A stretch of 64,000 bases of DNA from Delphinus delphis (Eukaryota > Chordata > Mammalia > Artiodactyla > Delphinidae), in the NCBI RefSeq assembly GCF_949987515.2, contig NC_082692.2, positions 92,203,488-92,267,487 on the forward strand, given 5' to 3'. Position 1 is the stretch's first letter. The number at the start of each line of letters is the position of its first letter. Shown here in pieces: positions 34,851 to 46,620 of this stretch. Made by a program: the position numbers and the translations under genes. The notes beneath the pieces were generated by a model, which worked only from the letters and a program-made list of their open reading frames with translations, searched no databases and had not been told where the DNA came from.

Positions 34851-35635
34851 GGCAAAGTTTGACAATGCCTCCATTATCAAATTAATAACTTAATTTGGAG
34901 CCATTACAGTTTTAAGTCTCTAACTGCCTAGACTGACTGAATTACCATGGGAAGCTTCTTGTAATAACAATCTGCAAAATGCCATGTTTACATAGAGATA
35001 GAAGTTGAAGTCCTAGATATACTAAAAATATATGATTTAAAGAAAAAAAGGGAGAGAACTGGTATTCGATTTCTGAACTCCTTAAAAAGGTTACTCATGA
35101 AACACTGAGTTACTTCTACTCGCCAAGAACAACCAACTCTGACACTGAAATTATAGCCCAAAGAGAAGAATCATTGTCTGAGAGAGATGTTTATTCCACA
35201 AAGCACACACTATATACCTAGAACACTTGGGATGTTTCCATTCCAGTATACCACAAACTACCCTCCATTTATAACTCAACTTAATCTCAACAGACAAGCC
35301 AGAAATTTACAGGAGTCTCAAATAAATTAAGGGTGTGCTTCCAGACTTACATGCTGGAAACCAGATATACAGCTCACCCTGATTCATGGGACAACAAAGG
35401 TGTCTCAAAGGGTCAAGATACAACAGATGGAATATGGTTGACAACAGATCATTTACAACCTCTGCTTCTTGAACCACTTTTCCCCATGCCTGTGCACAAA
35501 CTTTTTTTTTTCTGGCGTTGATGGAGATAGGTATGTATTAACAGAAGTGGATGAGACATCTTGGGGCTAATGTTTACAATGGATCCATAAACCTGCTGTT
35601 AGAACACCAGAACAGAGTTTAGTGACTTGACTTAC

Positions 35636-35695
35636 CTTATGGCACATGTAGGATCCACCTTTCTTCACCCGGTCTTTGCCAGAAGGGGGGCCTTT
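35636..35695 (-). CDS. SUMF1: SUMF1 penultimate coding exon
   Basis: Sixty bases encoding [20 protein letters not shown], human residues 319-338 with a lysine where I recall arginine 338. The cysteine in GGSYMC is catalytic Cys336, which together with Cys341 (first residues of the next exon) forms the copper-binding oxidation site of the formylglycine-generating enzyme. The exon is flanked by CATCCACAG (acceptor) and GTAAGT (donor). Both introns are phase 0, so skipping this exon would keep the frame but remove one active-site cysteine. The distance to the last exon is 9.2 kb. Confidence 0.96.
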
Positions 35696-36159
35696 CTGTG
35701 GATGAAGAGAAGAGAACTCGTTAGTCCATAAAGCACAGCTGTCCCTCCCACAGTCAGAGGGTCTATTTTAATCCAACCAGCTCTCACATGGTTGCCTAAC
35801 GTCTCCACATGCATTTCTGCCCCTGGGTCTTGCACCTGCACCCATGCACCTTCTCGAATGCCCATCTTTCCAAATCCTACATCTTCTGAGGTCCAGCTCA
35901 AGTTCCGACTATTTGGTGAACTCTTTGGGACTGCCTTAAGCAATCCAAACCCCTACAGTGTTTCCTACCTAGATGACTAATAAGCTGCCTTGCAGCACCT
36001 CTTACAACACCTTCTCACACTGATGGGAAAATTTATCCTGCATTATAACCGGCCAGCTCAACTAGACTGGCAAGCCTCTTTGAATTATGTTTTTAAAATC
36101 CTACTGTGCAACACCTAATAAACCCTTTGCTGACTGAATAAACGGATATGCTTTTTACC

Positions 36160-36310
36160 TTTAAAAAAATTTTAGGTCAGGTTTACTGAGGTATACTTTA
36201 TATACAGTAAACTTTTATACTTTTAAAACTTTTAAATGCACACTTCTGATGAGTTTTGACAAGTGTATAACCACCACCACAATCAAGATATAGAACATAC
36301 TTTATCTTTT
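36160..36310 (+). mobile_element. L1 3' UTR-like fragment
   Basis: GTTTACTGAGGTATACTTTA, GATGAGTTTTGACAAGTGTA and ACCACCACCACAATCAAGAT are landmarks of old L1 3' untranslated sequence. Confidence 0.55.
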
Positions 36311-36519
36311 TCAAAAAGATTTATACAGTATTTATTATGAACCAAGTAGGGTTCTAAGTATTCTGCAAATATTAACTCATGTAATTTCTGTAACAACTTC
36401 TGAGATTAAGCAAATGCGAGAACGAGGATTCACACCGAGGCAGCCTGGCTCAAGAGTTTAGAGACCAAGAGTATAGGAAATTGGGCAAGGCCTAAAAGAA
36501 AGCAAGAAGGAACAGTGGC

Positions 36520-36923
36520 GGGACTTTCCTGGTGGCTCAGTCATTAAGAATCCACCTGCCAATGCAGGGGACACGGGTTCGAGCCCTGGTCCAGGAAGAT
36601 CACACATGCCGCGGAGCAACTAAGCCTGTGCGCCACAGCTATTGAGCTTGCACTCTAGAGCCCTTGAGCCACAACTACTGAGCCCATGCACCGCGATTAC
36701 TGAAGCCCATGCGCTTTAGGGCCCATGTGCCACAGCTACTGAGCCCGCGTGCTACAACTACTGAAACTTGTGCGCCGAGAGTCCGTGCTCTGCAACAAGA
36801 GAAGCCACCACAATGAGAAGCCCACGCACCTCAACAAAGAGTAGCCCCCACTCACTGCAACTAGAGGAAGCCCGCACACAGCAACGAAAACCCAACGCAG
36901 GCCAAAAAAAAAAAAAAAAAAAC
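36520..36923 (+). mobile_element. Long CHR-type SINE
   Basis: About 400 bases: head GGACTTTCCTGGTGGCTCAG, B box GGGTTCGAGCCCTGG, repeated CACAACTACTGAGCCCATGC-like units, AGAGTAGCCCCCACTCACTG and a poly(A) tail. A perfect 15-base duplication AGAAGGAACAGTGGC lies at 36505-36519 and 36924-36938. The internal units occur more times than in the other long copies. Confidence 0.95.
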
Positions 36924-38191
36924 AGAAGGAACAGTGGCTACCACTGCAATGAGAACTGGAGGCAGAAAAAGCCAGCCAAGAGGTAAGACTATTACTTCTA
37001 GAGAGGGCTCTGGATAAATGTGCAATGCAAATGAACACCGTAAAGCTGCCAGGACAAAAGCCTCATCATCAGGTAAGCCATGCAAAGAGTATTTGAGAGT
37101 TACCAGTAAACTCCTACAAACCAGAGCCACATCTGGGAAGTCTGAGGGGGACAAGAATTTTTTGCTTTTCCCTTGTTATGCAAGAAGTCAACTAATCATA
37201 CAGCTGCCTGTTCTTTGCTTACTGAAACTAAGAGAAGGTTGAACAGAGCCTCCTATCTTAGTTTTCCTTTTGCTTGTCAAAGGCCCAGACGTCAGTGGCA
37301 GAAGTTAAAAGAACCATGTTTTCTCCAAGCATGGCTAACACACTGACTCGCAAATGTCAACTTGTGGGCACAAGTTCATGTTTTCTTCTAAGACAGGTAC
37401 TTAAAAGCTGTCAAAGACCAAGCCACTGGTTATTTTTCATTCCACTGCAAGGCCACAGCATTTCCATGGCCTTCAATGTTTTATGTTACATTAACAAACT
37501 TTTATTGATTAGAAATGGGCAAGCTATAATTGAGAGGAGCTACATGTGAAAATAATGACTTCACAAAACAGCATCCTTCCCAGGAGTAACTGGAATCTGA
37601 CAGCCATTACAACAGAATCTGCTGGGTGAGTTTATCATCCTGTAAAAGCAGCATAATCACCAAGAATTCACTGAAGCAGAAATGAAAGCATGTAAAGCTG
37701 TGTAGCTATCCCATAGAACGGCTGCTCTCTCCTACATTAAATTTCTTGCTTGGGGATCCTTGCGTTACACTGCTTCAGGGGGGTCTCTGCATGCTGGGTT
37801 ACAATGGAAAAAATGACAGTTTAAATGCTGATTACAGTATCTGCTATCACGCAAGATTAAATTCTTTTGTCAAGTTAGATCCAAGAACAAGAAAAAGGAG
37901 CTGATTTGAAGGCAGGAAGGAGAACAGAACAGTTCCCTTTCACCACCATCTCCAATGAAGGAAGTCTACAACCAATAAAAGTGACACTCCTCAAAGTGAC
38001 CCAAGCACTCATGAGAGTCATCCCGGGCTGATATGACCACAGCAGTTAACACAGTCCTCTAGGTGGCTGCTCATCTGGTCCTTATAAATAAAACTATTCT
38101 TGCCAGAAGACAACATGATGTAGGATCAGCTACATCCGTTTGAAATGCTTACCACTTTACAAAAAAAAACCCAGAAAAATTACTCGGAGTG

Positions 38192-38629
38192 TGTAGTGGG
38201 TTGAATAGTGTCCCCCCAAATTCATGTTCACTCAGAGCCTCAGAATGTGACCTTATTTGGAAATAGGAACTTTGCAGATTTGTAATTTTCTGTATTAGTT
38301 AAGATGAGGTCATACTGGATTAGGGTGAGCCCTAAATCCAATGACTGGTGTCCCTATAACAGGAGGAGAGGACACAGAGAAGGCCATGTAAAGATGGACG
38401 CAGAGACTGGAATGATGCAGCTACAAGTCAAAGAATGCCAAGGATTCCGGGGAACTGCCAGAAGCTAGGACGAGACAAGGAAGGATTCTAGAAACTCTGA
38501 AGTGAGTATGGCCCAGCCAGGACCTTGGTCTCAGACTTCTAGCCTCCAGAACTAAAAGAATAAATTTCTGTTGTTTCAAGCCACGAAGTTTGTGGTCATT
38601 TGTTATGGAAGCCCTAGGAAACTAACATA
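38192..38629 (+). mobile_element. MLT1-type MaLR LTR
   Basis: TGTAGTGGGTTGAATAGTGT at the left, ATGTGACCTTATTTGGAAAT, AAGATGAGGTCATACTGGAT, TAGCCTCCAGAACTAAAAGA with AATAAA, and AAACTAACATA at the right. A solo LTR in sense orientation, a different subtype from the copy at 11.5 kb. Confidence 0.82.
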
Positions 38630-38736
38630 AGGGGGAAATGTCTCCATTTCTTTTCATTAAGGAAAGGATCGATAAGTCAAAATTAACGTTGTCTCTCACG
38701 ATCAAGTTTGCTACTGCAGGTTAAAACAACTTGAGA

Positions 38737-38955
38737 GGGCTTCCCTGGTGGCACAGTGGTTGAGAGTCCGCCTGCCGATGCAGGGGACACGGGTTCGTGC
38801 CCCGGTCCGGGAAGATCCCATGTGCTACGGAGCGGCTGGGCCCGTGAGCCATGGCCGCTGAGCCTGCACGTCCGGAGCCTGTGCTCCGCAACAGGAGAGG
38901 CCACGACAGTGAGAGGCCTGCGTACTGCAAAAAAAATAAAAAATAAAAAATAAAT
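38737..38955 (+). mobile_element. CHR-type tRNA-derived SINE
   Basis: Sense 200-base form with a short AAATAAA-rich tail. A perfect 14-base duplication AAAACAACTTGAGA lies at 38723-38736 and 38956-38969. Confidence 0.95.
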
Positions 38956-39939
38956 AAAACAACTTGAGAAGCTACCGACGGTAGTGTCAATACCTCACCT
39001 CTCTGCCTGTATACTTGGCAAGAAGAGAGGCTGCCGTGCCACACAACCTGCACCACCAGTACTCAAGAATCTAAGTAAAAATACACACTGAACACAGAGA
39101 CCCTGATCAGAAACAGACAAGAACCCATGTGAATGTTGTCTCCAAAGGGACTACTACCCATAACTGCTCTACTCCCAGACAGCAAAATACGAACAGGTCT
39201 CTAATGCTTGGATGATTGCAAGGACAGCAAGAAAAAAAATTTAAAAAGCAGGTTTCTAAATGTTAGCCCCAATAATCTCAAAAGGCTAAGCAAGGTGCAT
39301 CTCAAGTTCTCAGGACAAGAGCTGAAGGAGTAATGCTCCGAGTGCTAGTGCAGGGGAATAGAGCCTCATCTAAAACACCTCGGAAGGCACAGAAGTCCTT
39401 AGTGATGAAACAAATCCACAGTAGATGCCACAGAACCACTCCTCAGCAAGACTGGCTTGTTGAATGAGGAGTAAGCCTGCAGGAAGAGGGCTGACCAATG
39501 TGCTGGGGCTGGCCAGGTCGTTCTTCACAGGAGCATAAACAACGACATTTTATGTAGTCAAGAGATACGCTTCCCTTTCCCTCCGTGTCATATGTAATAC
39601 AACAACAAGGACAGCAAAAGAGGGAACAGAGCGTCTGACAAATTTTCATCAGTCAGCAAAGGGACAAACAGCACTTCTTTTAAACCATGTGTGATGAAAT
39701 CCATAGTGAGGAATACTAAGCAGCTGTTAATAAGAACGAGGCACTTCTGTATGAGTATATTGTACTGTCACGTTCACTTAGAAAATGACATGGAATCAAG
39801 CATTTATTCTGATTTTCTTATACCTTGTGCCCCAGTGGGGAGTTGATTACCTGGAGTGAGCATCTGGCCCTGGGGCACAGGAGGGTGCCTCACCCCACAC
39901 GGGTCAGGCATGCACTCGTCCCTATGTGCTCATTTTCAT

Positions 39940-40740
39940 TCACTTCAGTGTATGGTTTGACCCATGGATTATTTAGAAGTGTGTTTATTGTCCAAGTGTT
40001 GGACATTTTCCTATTTTATTTCTGTTACTGATTTCTAGTTTGATTCCGCTGCAGTTGGAGAACACACTCTGTGTGACTTCAATTTTTCAAAATTTGTTGA
40101 GGTTTATTTGATGGTGCAGGATACGGTCTATCTTGGCATATGTTCCATGAGTACTTGAAAAGAAGGGGTATTCTGCTGTTGTAGGGTAGATTGTTCTACA
40201 AATGTCAATTAGATCTCATTGGTTGATGATATTGTTGAGTTCTTCTATATCCTTGCTGATTTTCTATATAATTGTACCATCAATTGTTGAAAGGAGCATT
40301 ATAGTCTCCACCTACAATTGCAGGTTAGTCTATTTCTCCTTTCAATTTTATTAGTTTTTGTTTCATATGTTTCAGCTCTTTTCATTGGGGCATACATATT
40401 TAGTATTACTATGTCCTCTTGGTAGATTAACCATTTTATCATTACACAATGAGCTTCTCTGACTCTGGTGATTTTCTTTGCTTTGAAGTCTACTTTATAT
40501 GACATTAATACAGCCATTCCTGCCTTTTTCTGATTAATGTTTACCTAAAACATCTTTTCCCATCATTTTGTTTTCAACCTATTTATCATTATACTTGAAG
40601 TGAGTTTGTTGTAGACCATATACAGTTAGTTATGTTTTTTAATCCACTCTGCCAATGTCTTTTAATTGATGTATTTAGACCATTGAGCTTTTAAGGAAAT
40701 TATTGATATCTAAGCACTTAAGACTGTCATTTTATGTTTT
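39940..40740 (-). mobile_element. L1 ORF2 endonuclease region, reverse strand
   Basis: Translated in reverse, 40299-40517 gives SYKVDFKAKKITRVREAH, then YQEDIVILNMYAP, closely matching the N-terminal endonuclease of L1 ORF2. Further down, LIDICRTIYPTTAEYPFFSS near 40150-40220 continues the domain with stops. The left end, near 39940, has no poly(A), so the copy is truncated or deleted on its 3' side. Inactive. Confidence 0.85.
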
Positions 40741-40857
40741 GGTTTTTGTCTGTTCTCTATTTTTTTTTGGTTTTCTTTTTTCTGCCTTCCTGTGGGTTAC
40801 CTGAACATTTTTTTAAAGAAATTCATTTTTATTTACCTATAATGCTTTATCACAGTT

Positions 40858-41054
40858 TTATATATATAAAAATACATACACAATATATTTATAAATATAT
40901 AAAAAATATATATTATATATTAATATATAAAACACATTTTATATTTTTATTAAAATATGTGGATATATTTTATATACAGTTATATATATAATATTGTTTA
41001 TATATATTTAAAATATTTTATATATATTTACATTTATATATATACATATAACTG
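40858..41054. repeat. AT-rich (TA)n-like low-complexity tract
   Basis: About 200 bases almost entirely of A and T, with many TATATA runs. It gives the isoleucine/tyrosine-rich frames at 40734-41199, which are not genes. Confidence 0.9.
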
Positions 41055-41840
41055 TGATAAGATGTCTACTGGTATTATTTTACCAATTGCAGTGAGGTAT
41101 AGAAAATTTACCTCCCTTCACAACCCTCTAGCATCCCCTGTTTATAACTGCATTAAAAAACTTCCTCTAAATACATTTAGAAACACATCGACGTTATAAT
41201 TTCTGCTTCAACCATCAAACAAAACCTACAAATCTCGAGAGAAGGACAGCCTACTGTATGCACCCGTATTTCTCCTTACTATGTTCCTTCTTCCATCCTG
41301 ATGTTCAAAGGTTCTTTCTTTAATCATTTCCTTTCTGTTTAGTGAACTTCCTTTAGACATTCATTTAGGATAGGTCTGCTGGTGACAAATTCTCCAGTTT
41401 TCTTTCATTTGAAAACGTCTTGATTTCCTCCTATTCGTAAAAGACATTTCACTAGATAAAGCATTCTGGGTTGGCAGTTCTTTCAACACTTAAAAAATAT
41501 CATGCCCATAGGGAATACAGGGGAAAAGTATCATGCCATTTCTTCTGCCCTTTATTAGGGTCTCTGATGAGAAACCCACTGTCATTCACACTGGCCTTTC
41601 CCCTATAGATAAGGTATCAGTTTTCTCTGGCTGCTTTCAAGATTTCTCTCTGTCTCCTGTTTTCAGAAGTTTAATTATGATACGTCTTGGTATGGGTTTC
41701 TTTGGGATGATCCTATTTAAGGTTCACTTAGCCTCTTGACTACAGGTTTAATCTCCTCCCAAATTTGGGAAGTTGTCAGCCATTATTTCTTTGAGTACTC
41801 TTTCAGCCCCATGCTCTTGGCCCTCTCCGCTGAGACTCCC

Positions 41841-42050
41841 ACGACACAAATGACCACCTAGAGGGGTAGGATAGGGAGGGTGGGAGGGAGATGCAAGAGA
41901 GAGGAGATTTGGGGATATATGTATATGTATAGCTGATTCACTTTGTTATAAAGCAGAAACTAACATACCATTGTAAAGCAATTATATTCCAATAAAGATG
42001 TTAAAAAAATTTTTAAGTTTAAAAAATAAAATAAGAAAAAAAATGTTAGA
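41841..42050 (+). mobile_element. 5'-truncated artiodactyl-type L1 3' end
   Basis: GAGGGGTAGGATAGGGAGGG, GCTGATTCACTTTGTTATAA, TTGTAAAGCAATTATATTCC and AATAAAGATGTT with an A-rich tail: the same family as at 33.5 kb. It interrupts the reverse-strand L1, whose text resumes after about 42060. Target duplication not clear. Confidence 0.85.
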
Positions 42051-42301
42051 TGATCTTTTTACAGTCACAAAGGTCCCTGAGGCATCATTCATTCATTCAT
42101 TCATTTTCTATTTTCTCTCCATCATTCAGATTGAATAATTTGTTTCTGTTTTCTTTCCCCCTCTGATTTTTTTCCCCCTCTGTCCCTTCTATTATGCTGC
42201 TGAACCAATTCACAAAGCTTTATTTTGGTTATTCTATTTTTCAGTTCTAAAATTTGCCCTTAGTTCCCATTTATACTCTCTATTTCTTTTCTGAAGTTTT
42301 T

Positions 42302-42523
42302 TTTTTTTTCTGTTTTTTTTTTTTTTTTTTGCTCAGTACGCGGGCCTCTCACCGCTGTGGCCTCTCCCGTTGCAGAGCACAGGCTCCGAACGCGCAGGCC
42401 CAGCGGCCATGGCTCACGGGCCCAGCCGCTCCACAGCACGTGGGATCCTCCCGGACCAGGGCACGAACCCATGTCCCCTGCCTTGGCAGGCGGACTCTCA
42501 ACCACTGCGCCACCAGGGAAGCG
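42302..42523 (-). mobile_element. CHR-type SINE inserted into L1
   Basis: Reverse-oriented 200-base form with a long poly(T) left end. A perfect 16-base duplication CTTTTCTGAAGTTTTT lies at 42286-42301 and 42524-42539. The surrounding text on both sides belongs to the older reverse-strand L1. Confidence 0.95.
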
Positions 42524-45169
42524 CTTTTCTGAAGTTTTTATTCTCTGTTTTCAATTGTTTCAAGAATGTTCATAATTGCTCACTTAAGTATTTTTATCAT
42601 GGCTGCTTTAAAATCTTTAGCTAAATGGGTAATTCTAACATCTCTGTCATTAGTGTTAGTATCGATTGTCTTTTTTTCATCTCGTTTGGTGTCTCCCTGG
42701 TTCTTGATATGACAAGTCATTATTCGCTTGAAACCTGGATAATGTTTATGTTACAAGACTCTGGCTCTTATTTAAATATTCTGTTCCCCTGGCTTTCTTT
42801 GATGCCACATTGGCAGGGGAAGGGAGGGAGCCATCTCGTTACTGCCAGGTGGAAGCAGAAGTCTGGGTTCCCCACTCAGCCTCCACTGACACCTCATGAG
42901 GGATGCTCATTACTAGAGAAGGTGAGAGTTTCGGCTCCCCACATGGTAGCCACTTACACCATGGAGAGGGGTGGCCTCATTACTGCCAGGCAACTATGAA
43001 AGGCCTGGCACCCCACCTGGCCTTCTCTGACACCACCCTGGCAGAGGTATTATGTCACCTCAATACAGCCTCACGAGGGTGCAAGTATAGGCTCCCCACC
43101 CTGGCCTTTGCAGGCGTGAGAAAACACAGTTTTTTTCTGTCATGCTTAGATGGAGTAGGGTGGTCTACTGACTAGAAGTTTTCAGTATTGCTAGACTGTC
43201 CATTTCCTATCTCCCCTTTGGCTAGAGAGAGCAGGCTTTTCTTGGGACTTTTTTGGTTTACATTCCCTGGCATTTGCTGGCTTCTTCAGCTCCAAGTCTG
43301 GGATATATGAGGCCAAAAGAAAATCCATGGAACTCACCACCATGTCATTCCTGGGGTCGCAAGGTCTGCAGCTACTCTGCCTTCTTTTCGCTCTTCAGGG
43401 ACTTATGTTCCTTTTCTAGGTAGCATCCGGAGTTTTAATTGTATTTAGCGAGAAGAAGAGGCAAATGTATGTCTACTCCATTTTCCCAGAATCAAGTCAG
43501 ACTTCCTTCACATTCATTTTTAAACGACAGTTTTGCTACGAATAGAAGTCTTAGCTGATAGTTGTTTTTTTCCAGCCCTTTGACTGTATCATTCCACCAT
43601 TTTCTGACTTCCACTGTTTCTGATGAGAAAGCAGTCATTAATCACATCATTGTTGTCCTGTATGTGATGAAGTGCTTTTCTCTTGCTGTTTTCAAGATCT
43701 TCTCTTTGTCTTTCAGCACTGGGACTATGACATGTCTAGGTATATTTCTCATTTGTGTTTATCCTAGTTGAAGTTCACTGAATTTCCTGGAACTGTAGAT
43801 GATTTTCATCAAGTTTGGTAAGTATTTAGATCATTTCTGCAAAAATGTTTTGTCCCTTTCCCTCTCCCCTCTCCACCTGGGACTCCTGTTACACATGTGT
43901 TGAAATTACGTTGAAATGTTTGATACTGTCACACAGGCCTCTGTTGATCTGTCTCCAATTCTTTTTCCTCTCTGTGCTTTGGTTTGGAAATTTTCTCTTG
44001 ATTTACCTTCAAGTTCACTAATTCTGCCATCCTGCCATTTCTAATCTTCTATCAGGTTCATCTAGGGAACTCTTCATTTCGGTTATTATAATTTCAATTC
44101 TAGAAATTTCACTTGGTTCTTCTTTTATCATTTCCATTTGTCTGTTGTGTTTGTCTGTGATTTGTTGATTCACATTGTATTTTTTATCAATTCTCTGAAT
44201 ATATTTTCCCTTAAACCTTTAAACATAATAGCTGCTTTTAAGTCTCTGTTAAATCCAGTATCTGTGATTACTCGGTTTCTATTTAACTAATCTTTTTCCT
44301 TGGTATTGGTCACAGTTTCCTGTTTGCATGTTTATTGCTTTTTAGGTGAAAAGAAGACATTTAGGTTATTTATACACACACACACATACACATATAAAAT
44401 CCCCTCACTGGAATGATGTGGGGGTTAAAAGAGAGACTGCATAGAAAGCACTGAGCAAATAATACACAATAAATGTGCAGTCATTATTGTTTACTATTAC
44501 ACATTATTAGTTCATGACTAACTCAGACTTCCCGAAGGCGCCCATAAACCAAGTGGCGTGTAACCTCCAAAATTCCAAAACCACAGTGATAACTTGACCC
44601 ATTTTTTCTAAGGCCAAAACCCCCAAAAGGAGTCTAAGTTCTAATAAAATAGCTGACCTGTTACTAACACTGCAGAAGGAAGACAGACTATTGTATAGTA
44701 CAATGAAATTCACATAGCTGGTCGCAGCATGCAGAGGCTGTCACCACAGCATCCGACTTAGCAAAACGTTAACATTTTTAATGGTAAAACCCAAACAAAA
44801 ACATTCTGGGGGCCAGGTAAAGAGTGGAGAGAACTTCTCCTCAAGAAACTTTTAAAAGTCTGAAAATATTATTTGACTTTGCGCTTTCTCTTTCCCTTGC
44901 CTGGTACAACCGATACCACAAACACCTGAGGAGAAAACTGAGATTCACTATTTTCAATTTGACAATGGCAGCTAGCCTTTATTTTAATAACATTTGTGAG
45001 AAGACCCAGAAATCTCGTGAATACCTTAAAGTGTTTTAAATATTGTTTTCATCTGCATATTAGATACCGCTTAAGACCAACAAATGATAACAAGAGCAAC
45101 TCTGAAGAAGCAACGGACACCCAGTAAAGGATCAAATTGGGGAAGGTCAGACCTATTTCTCACTGAGTC

Positions 45170-45450
45170 TTCCTCCATTTCACTACACCCTACCCGTTTG
45201 CTCAAGCCAGAAGCCTGAGGAGCAATTCTCAGCTCCTCCCTCTTCCCACCCCAACATCCTGCTGGTCTGATGAGCTCTACCTCCAAGGCAGATGGCTAAT
45301 GGGTGGCAGCTACCATCTCCATAGTAACCACCCTGGCTCCAAACCACCACTTCTCCCCTGGACTATTACACTAGCCTCCTAAGACGTCCTGCAGCTTCCA
45401 AAATGGTACCTAGTAGGAGGAGCACAATAATATTTGTAGAATGAATAAAA
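45170..45450 (+). mobile_element. L2-like fragment
   Basis: CCCCTGGACTATTACACTAGCCTCC-like text, GTCCTGCAGCTTCCAAAATG and TTTGTAGAATGAATAAAAG resemble L2 coding and tail sequence. Broken. Confidence 0.5.
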
Positions 45451-45469
45451 GACTATGCCATTGTGAAAG

Positions 45470-45820
45470 AAGCTAGACAAAAAAAAAAAAAAGTACACAC
45501 TGTATGAGTCCATTTATCTAAAACTCTAAAAAATACAAACTAATTTACTATGACACGAAGCAGATGAGTAGTTGCTTGTGTATGAGAGGTAGAGAAGGCA
45601 AAATGGAGGGGTTACTAAGGGGCACAAGGAAACTCTGGGGTGTTGGACATGTTCACTATCTAGACTATGGTGGTTTCATGGATATGTGTGTGATTATATA
45701 TTTATTTTTTGATCAGTATATATATTTATAATTACGTATATATACATATACAAACTGATCAAACTGTACATTTTAGAAATGTACAATTTATGCCAATTAT
45801 ATCACAATAAAACTATTTTT
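45470..45820 (+). mobile_element. Old L1 3' fragment
   Basis: CACACTGTATGAGTCCATTT, GCAGATGAGTAGTTGCTTGT and GGACATGTTCACTATCTAGA, ending in CACAATAAAACTATTTTTAA, are L1 3' end landmarks in sense orientation. Confidence 0.65.
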
Positions 45821-45940
45821 AATGAAAGTAAACCAATTTTTTAAATGATGGTATTTTAAATAAAATATGAGGAGTGGGATTGGCTTCAAATAATCCAGGA
45901 GAGAAGGGGAGCGGGGATGAGTGGACGGAAATATAAATGA

Positions 45941-45973
45941 AACAAGATTAGCCGTGAGTTGGCTAATCTTGTT
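45941..45973. repeat. Perfect 13-base hairpin
   Basis: AACAAGATTAGCC at 45941-45953 pairs exactly with GGCTAATCTTGTT at 45961-45973 around a 7-base loop. No known RNA gene or transposon end is recognised around it. Confidence 0.95.
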
Positions 45974-46449
45974 CCAGAGCCCCCAAATGCTAGGAGTCAA
46001 AGGTTTCCTTAGAAGTTTACGTATAGCAGGTTTGGAGTTTAAAAGGACAGATTTCATTCTCCACTCTCGGACCCTGAGAAGCGTGCATCTTCCCTTGAGA
46101 GCTAAGTCATCCTCGCCCTGATTGGCTAGAAGCTGGGTTCTCTGCACACTTGACTTCTAGTCAAGCCTTCAAGCTATCTTATCACCCGGGCTCCCACAGG
46201 CATGGTTCTGGCAGCCTGAAGTTTAGGATTAAACAAAAATGATCTTGCTGCCCATTTGAAGCACTTCATGCATGCTAAAACAGCGCCCTTGTTAACTCAC
46301 CAGGTACTATAGCAACAGGCAGCTCAGAAACACACAGGAGCAGGCTTTTCAATCTCTTCCTTCAAGCCTCTGCTCATGTGTCTCCTAAAACGGATCTCTT
46401 TTCAATCACCTCAACCATTTTTAAAGAAAGGAACTCTGCCCACATTTGC

Positions 46450-46620
46450 TTAGAGCAGGCTAATACCTCTTCTCTCATTTGATCCTCACAATAACCTTGG
46501 GAAGCAGGAAGTGTCATGATCCCCATTTTAGGGATGAGGAATAGTGAAACTCAGAGACACAGAAAAAATGGAGAGCCCCAGGTCACCCAGCTAGCAAGTG
46601 ACAAGGCCAGGAGTCAAGGT
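46450..46620 (+). mobile_element. MIR-like SINE
   Basis: CTCTCATTTGATCCTCACAA, TGATCCCCATTTTAGGGATG and CAGGTCACCCAGCTAGCAAG: MIR core and 3' half in sense orientation. Confidence 0.72.

Larger units (their letters stand above)
40741..44390 (-). mobile_element. L1 5' region, reverse strand, with nested insertions
   Basis: Text typical of the part of old L1 elements upstream of ORF2, read in antisense. One block at about 41330-41840 (CTGCTGGTGACAAATTCTCC, TCTGATGAGAAACCCACTGT, AATTTGGGAAGTTGTCAGCC) continues at about 42060-42300. A second, diverged block with the same order is at about 43500-44060 (TCTGATGAGAAAGCAGTCAT, CATCAAGTTTGGTAAGTATT). The first block is split by an L1 3' end and a SINE. 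Subfamily not assigned. Confidence 0.6.

Noticed and set aside
40299..40517. A recognisable endonuclease-like protein segment
   Set aside because: It is a genuine L1 ORF2 fragment, but stops on both sides make it a dead mobile-element remnant and not a host gene.
40858..41054. AT-rich tract as a replication origin or matrix attachment site
   Set aside because: Composition alone is not evidence; it fits simple-repeat expansion within an old L1.
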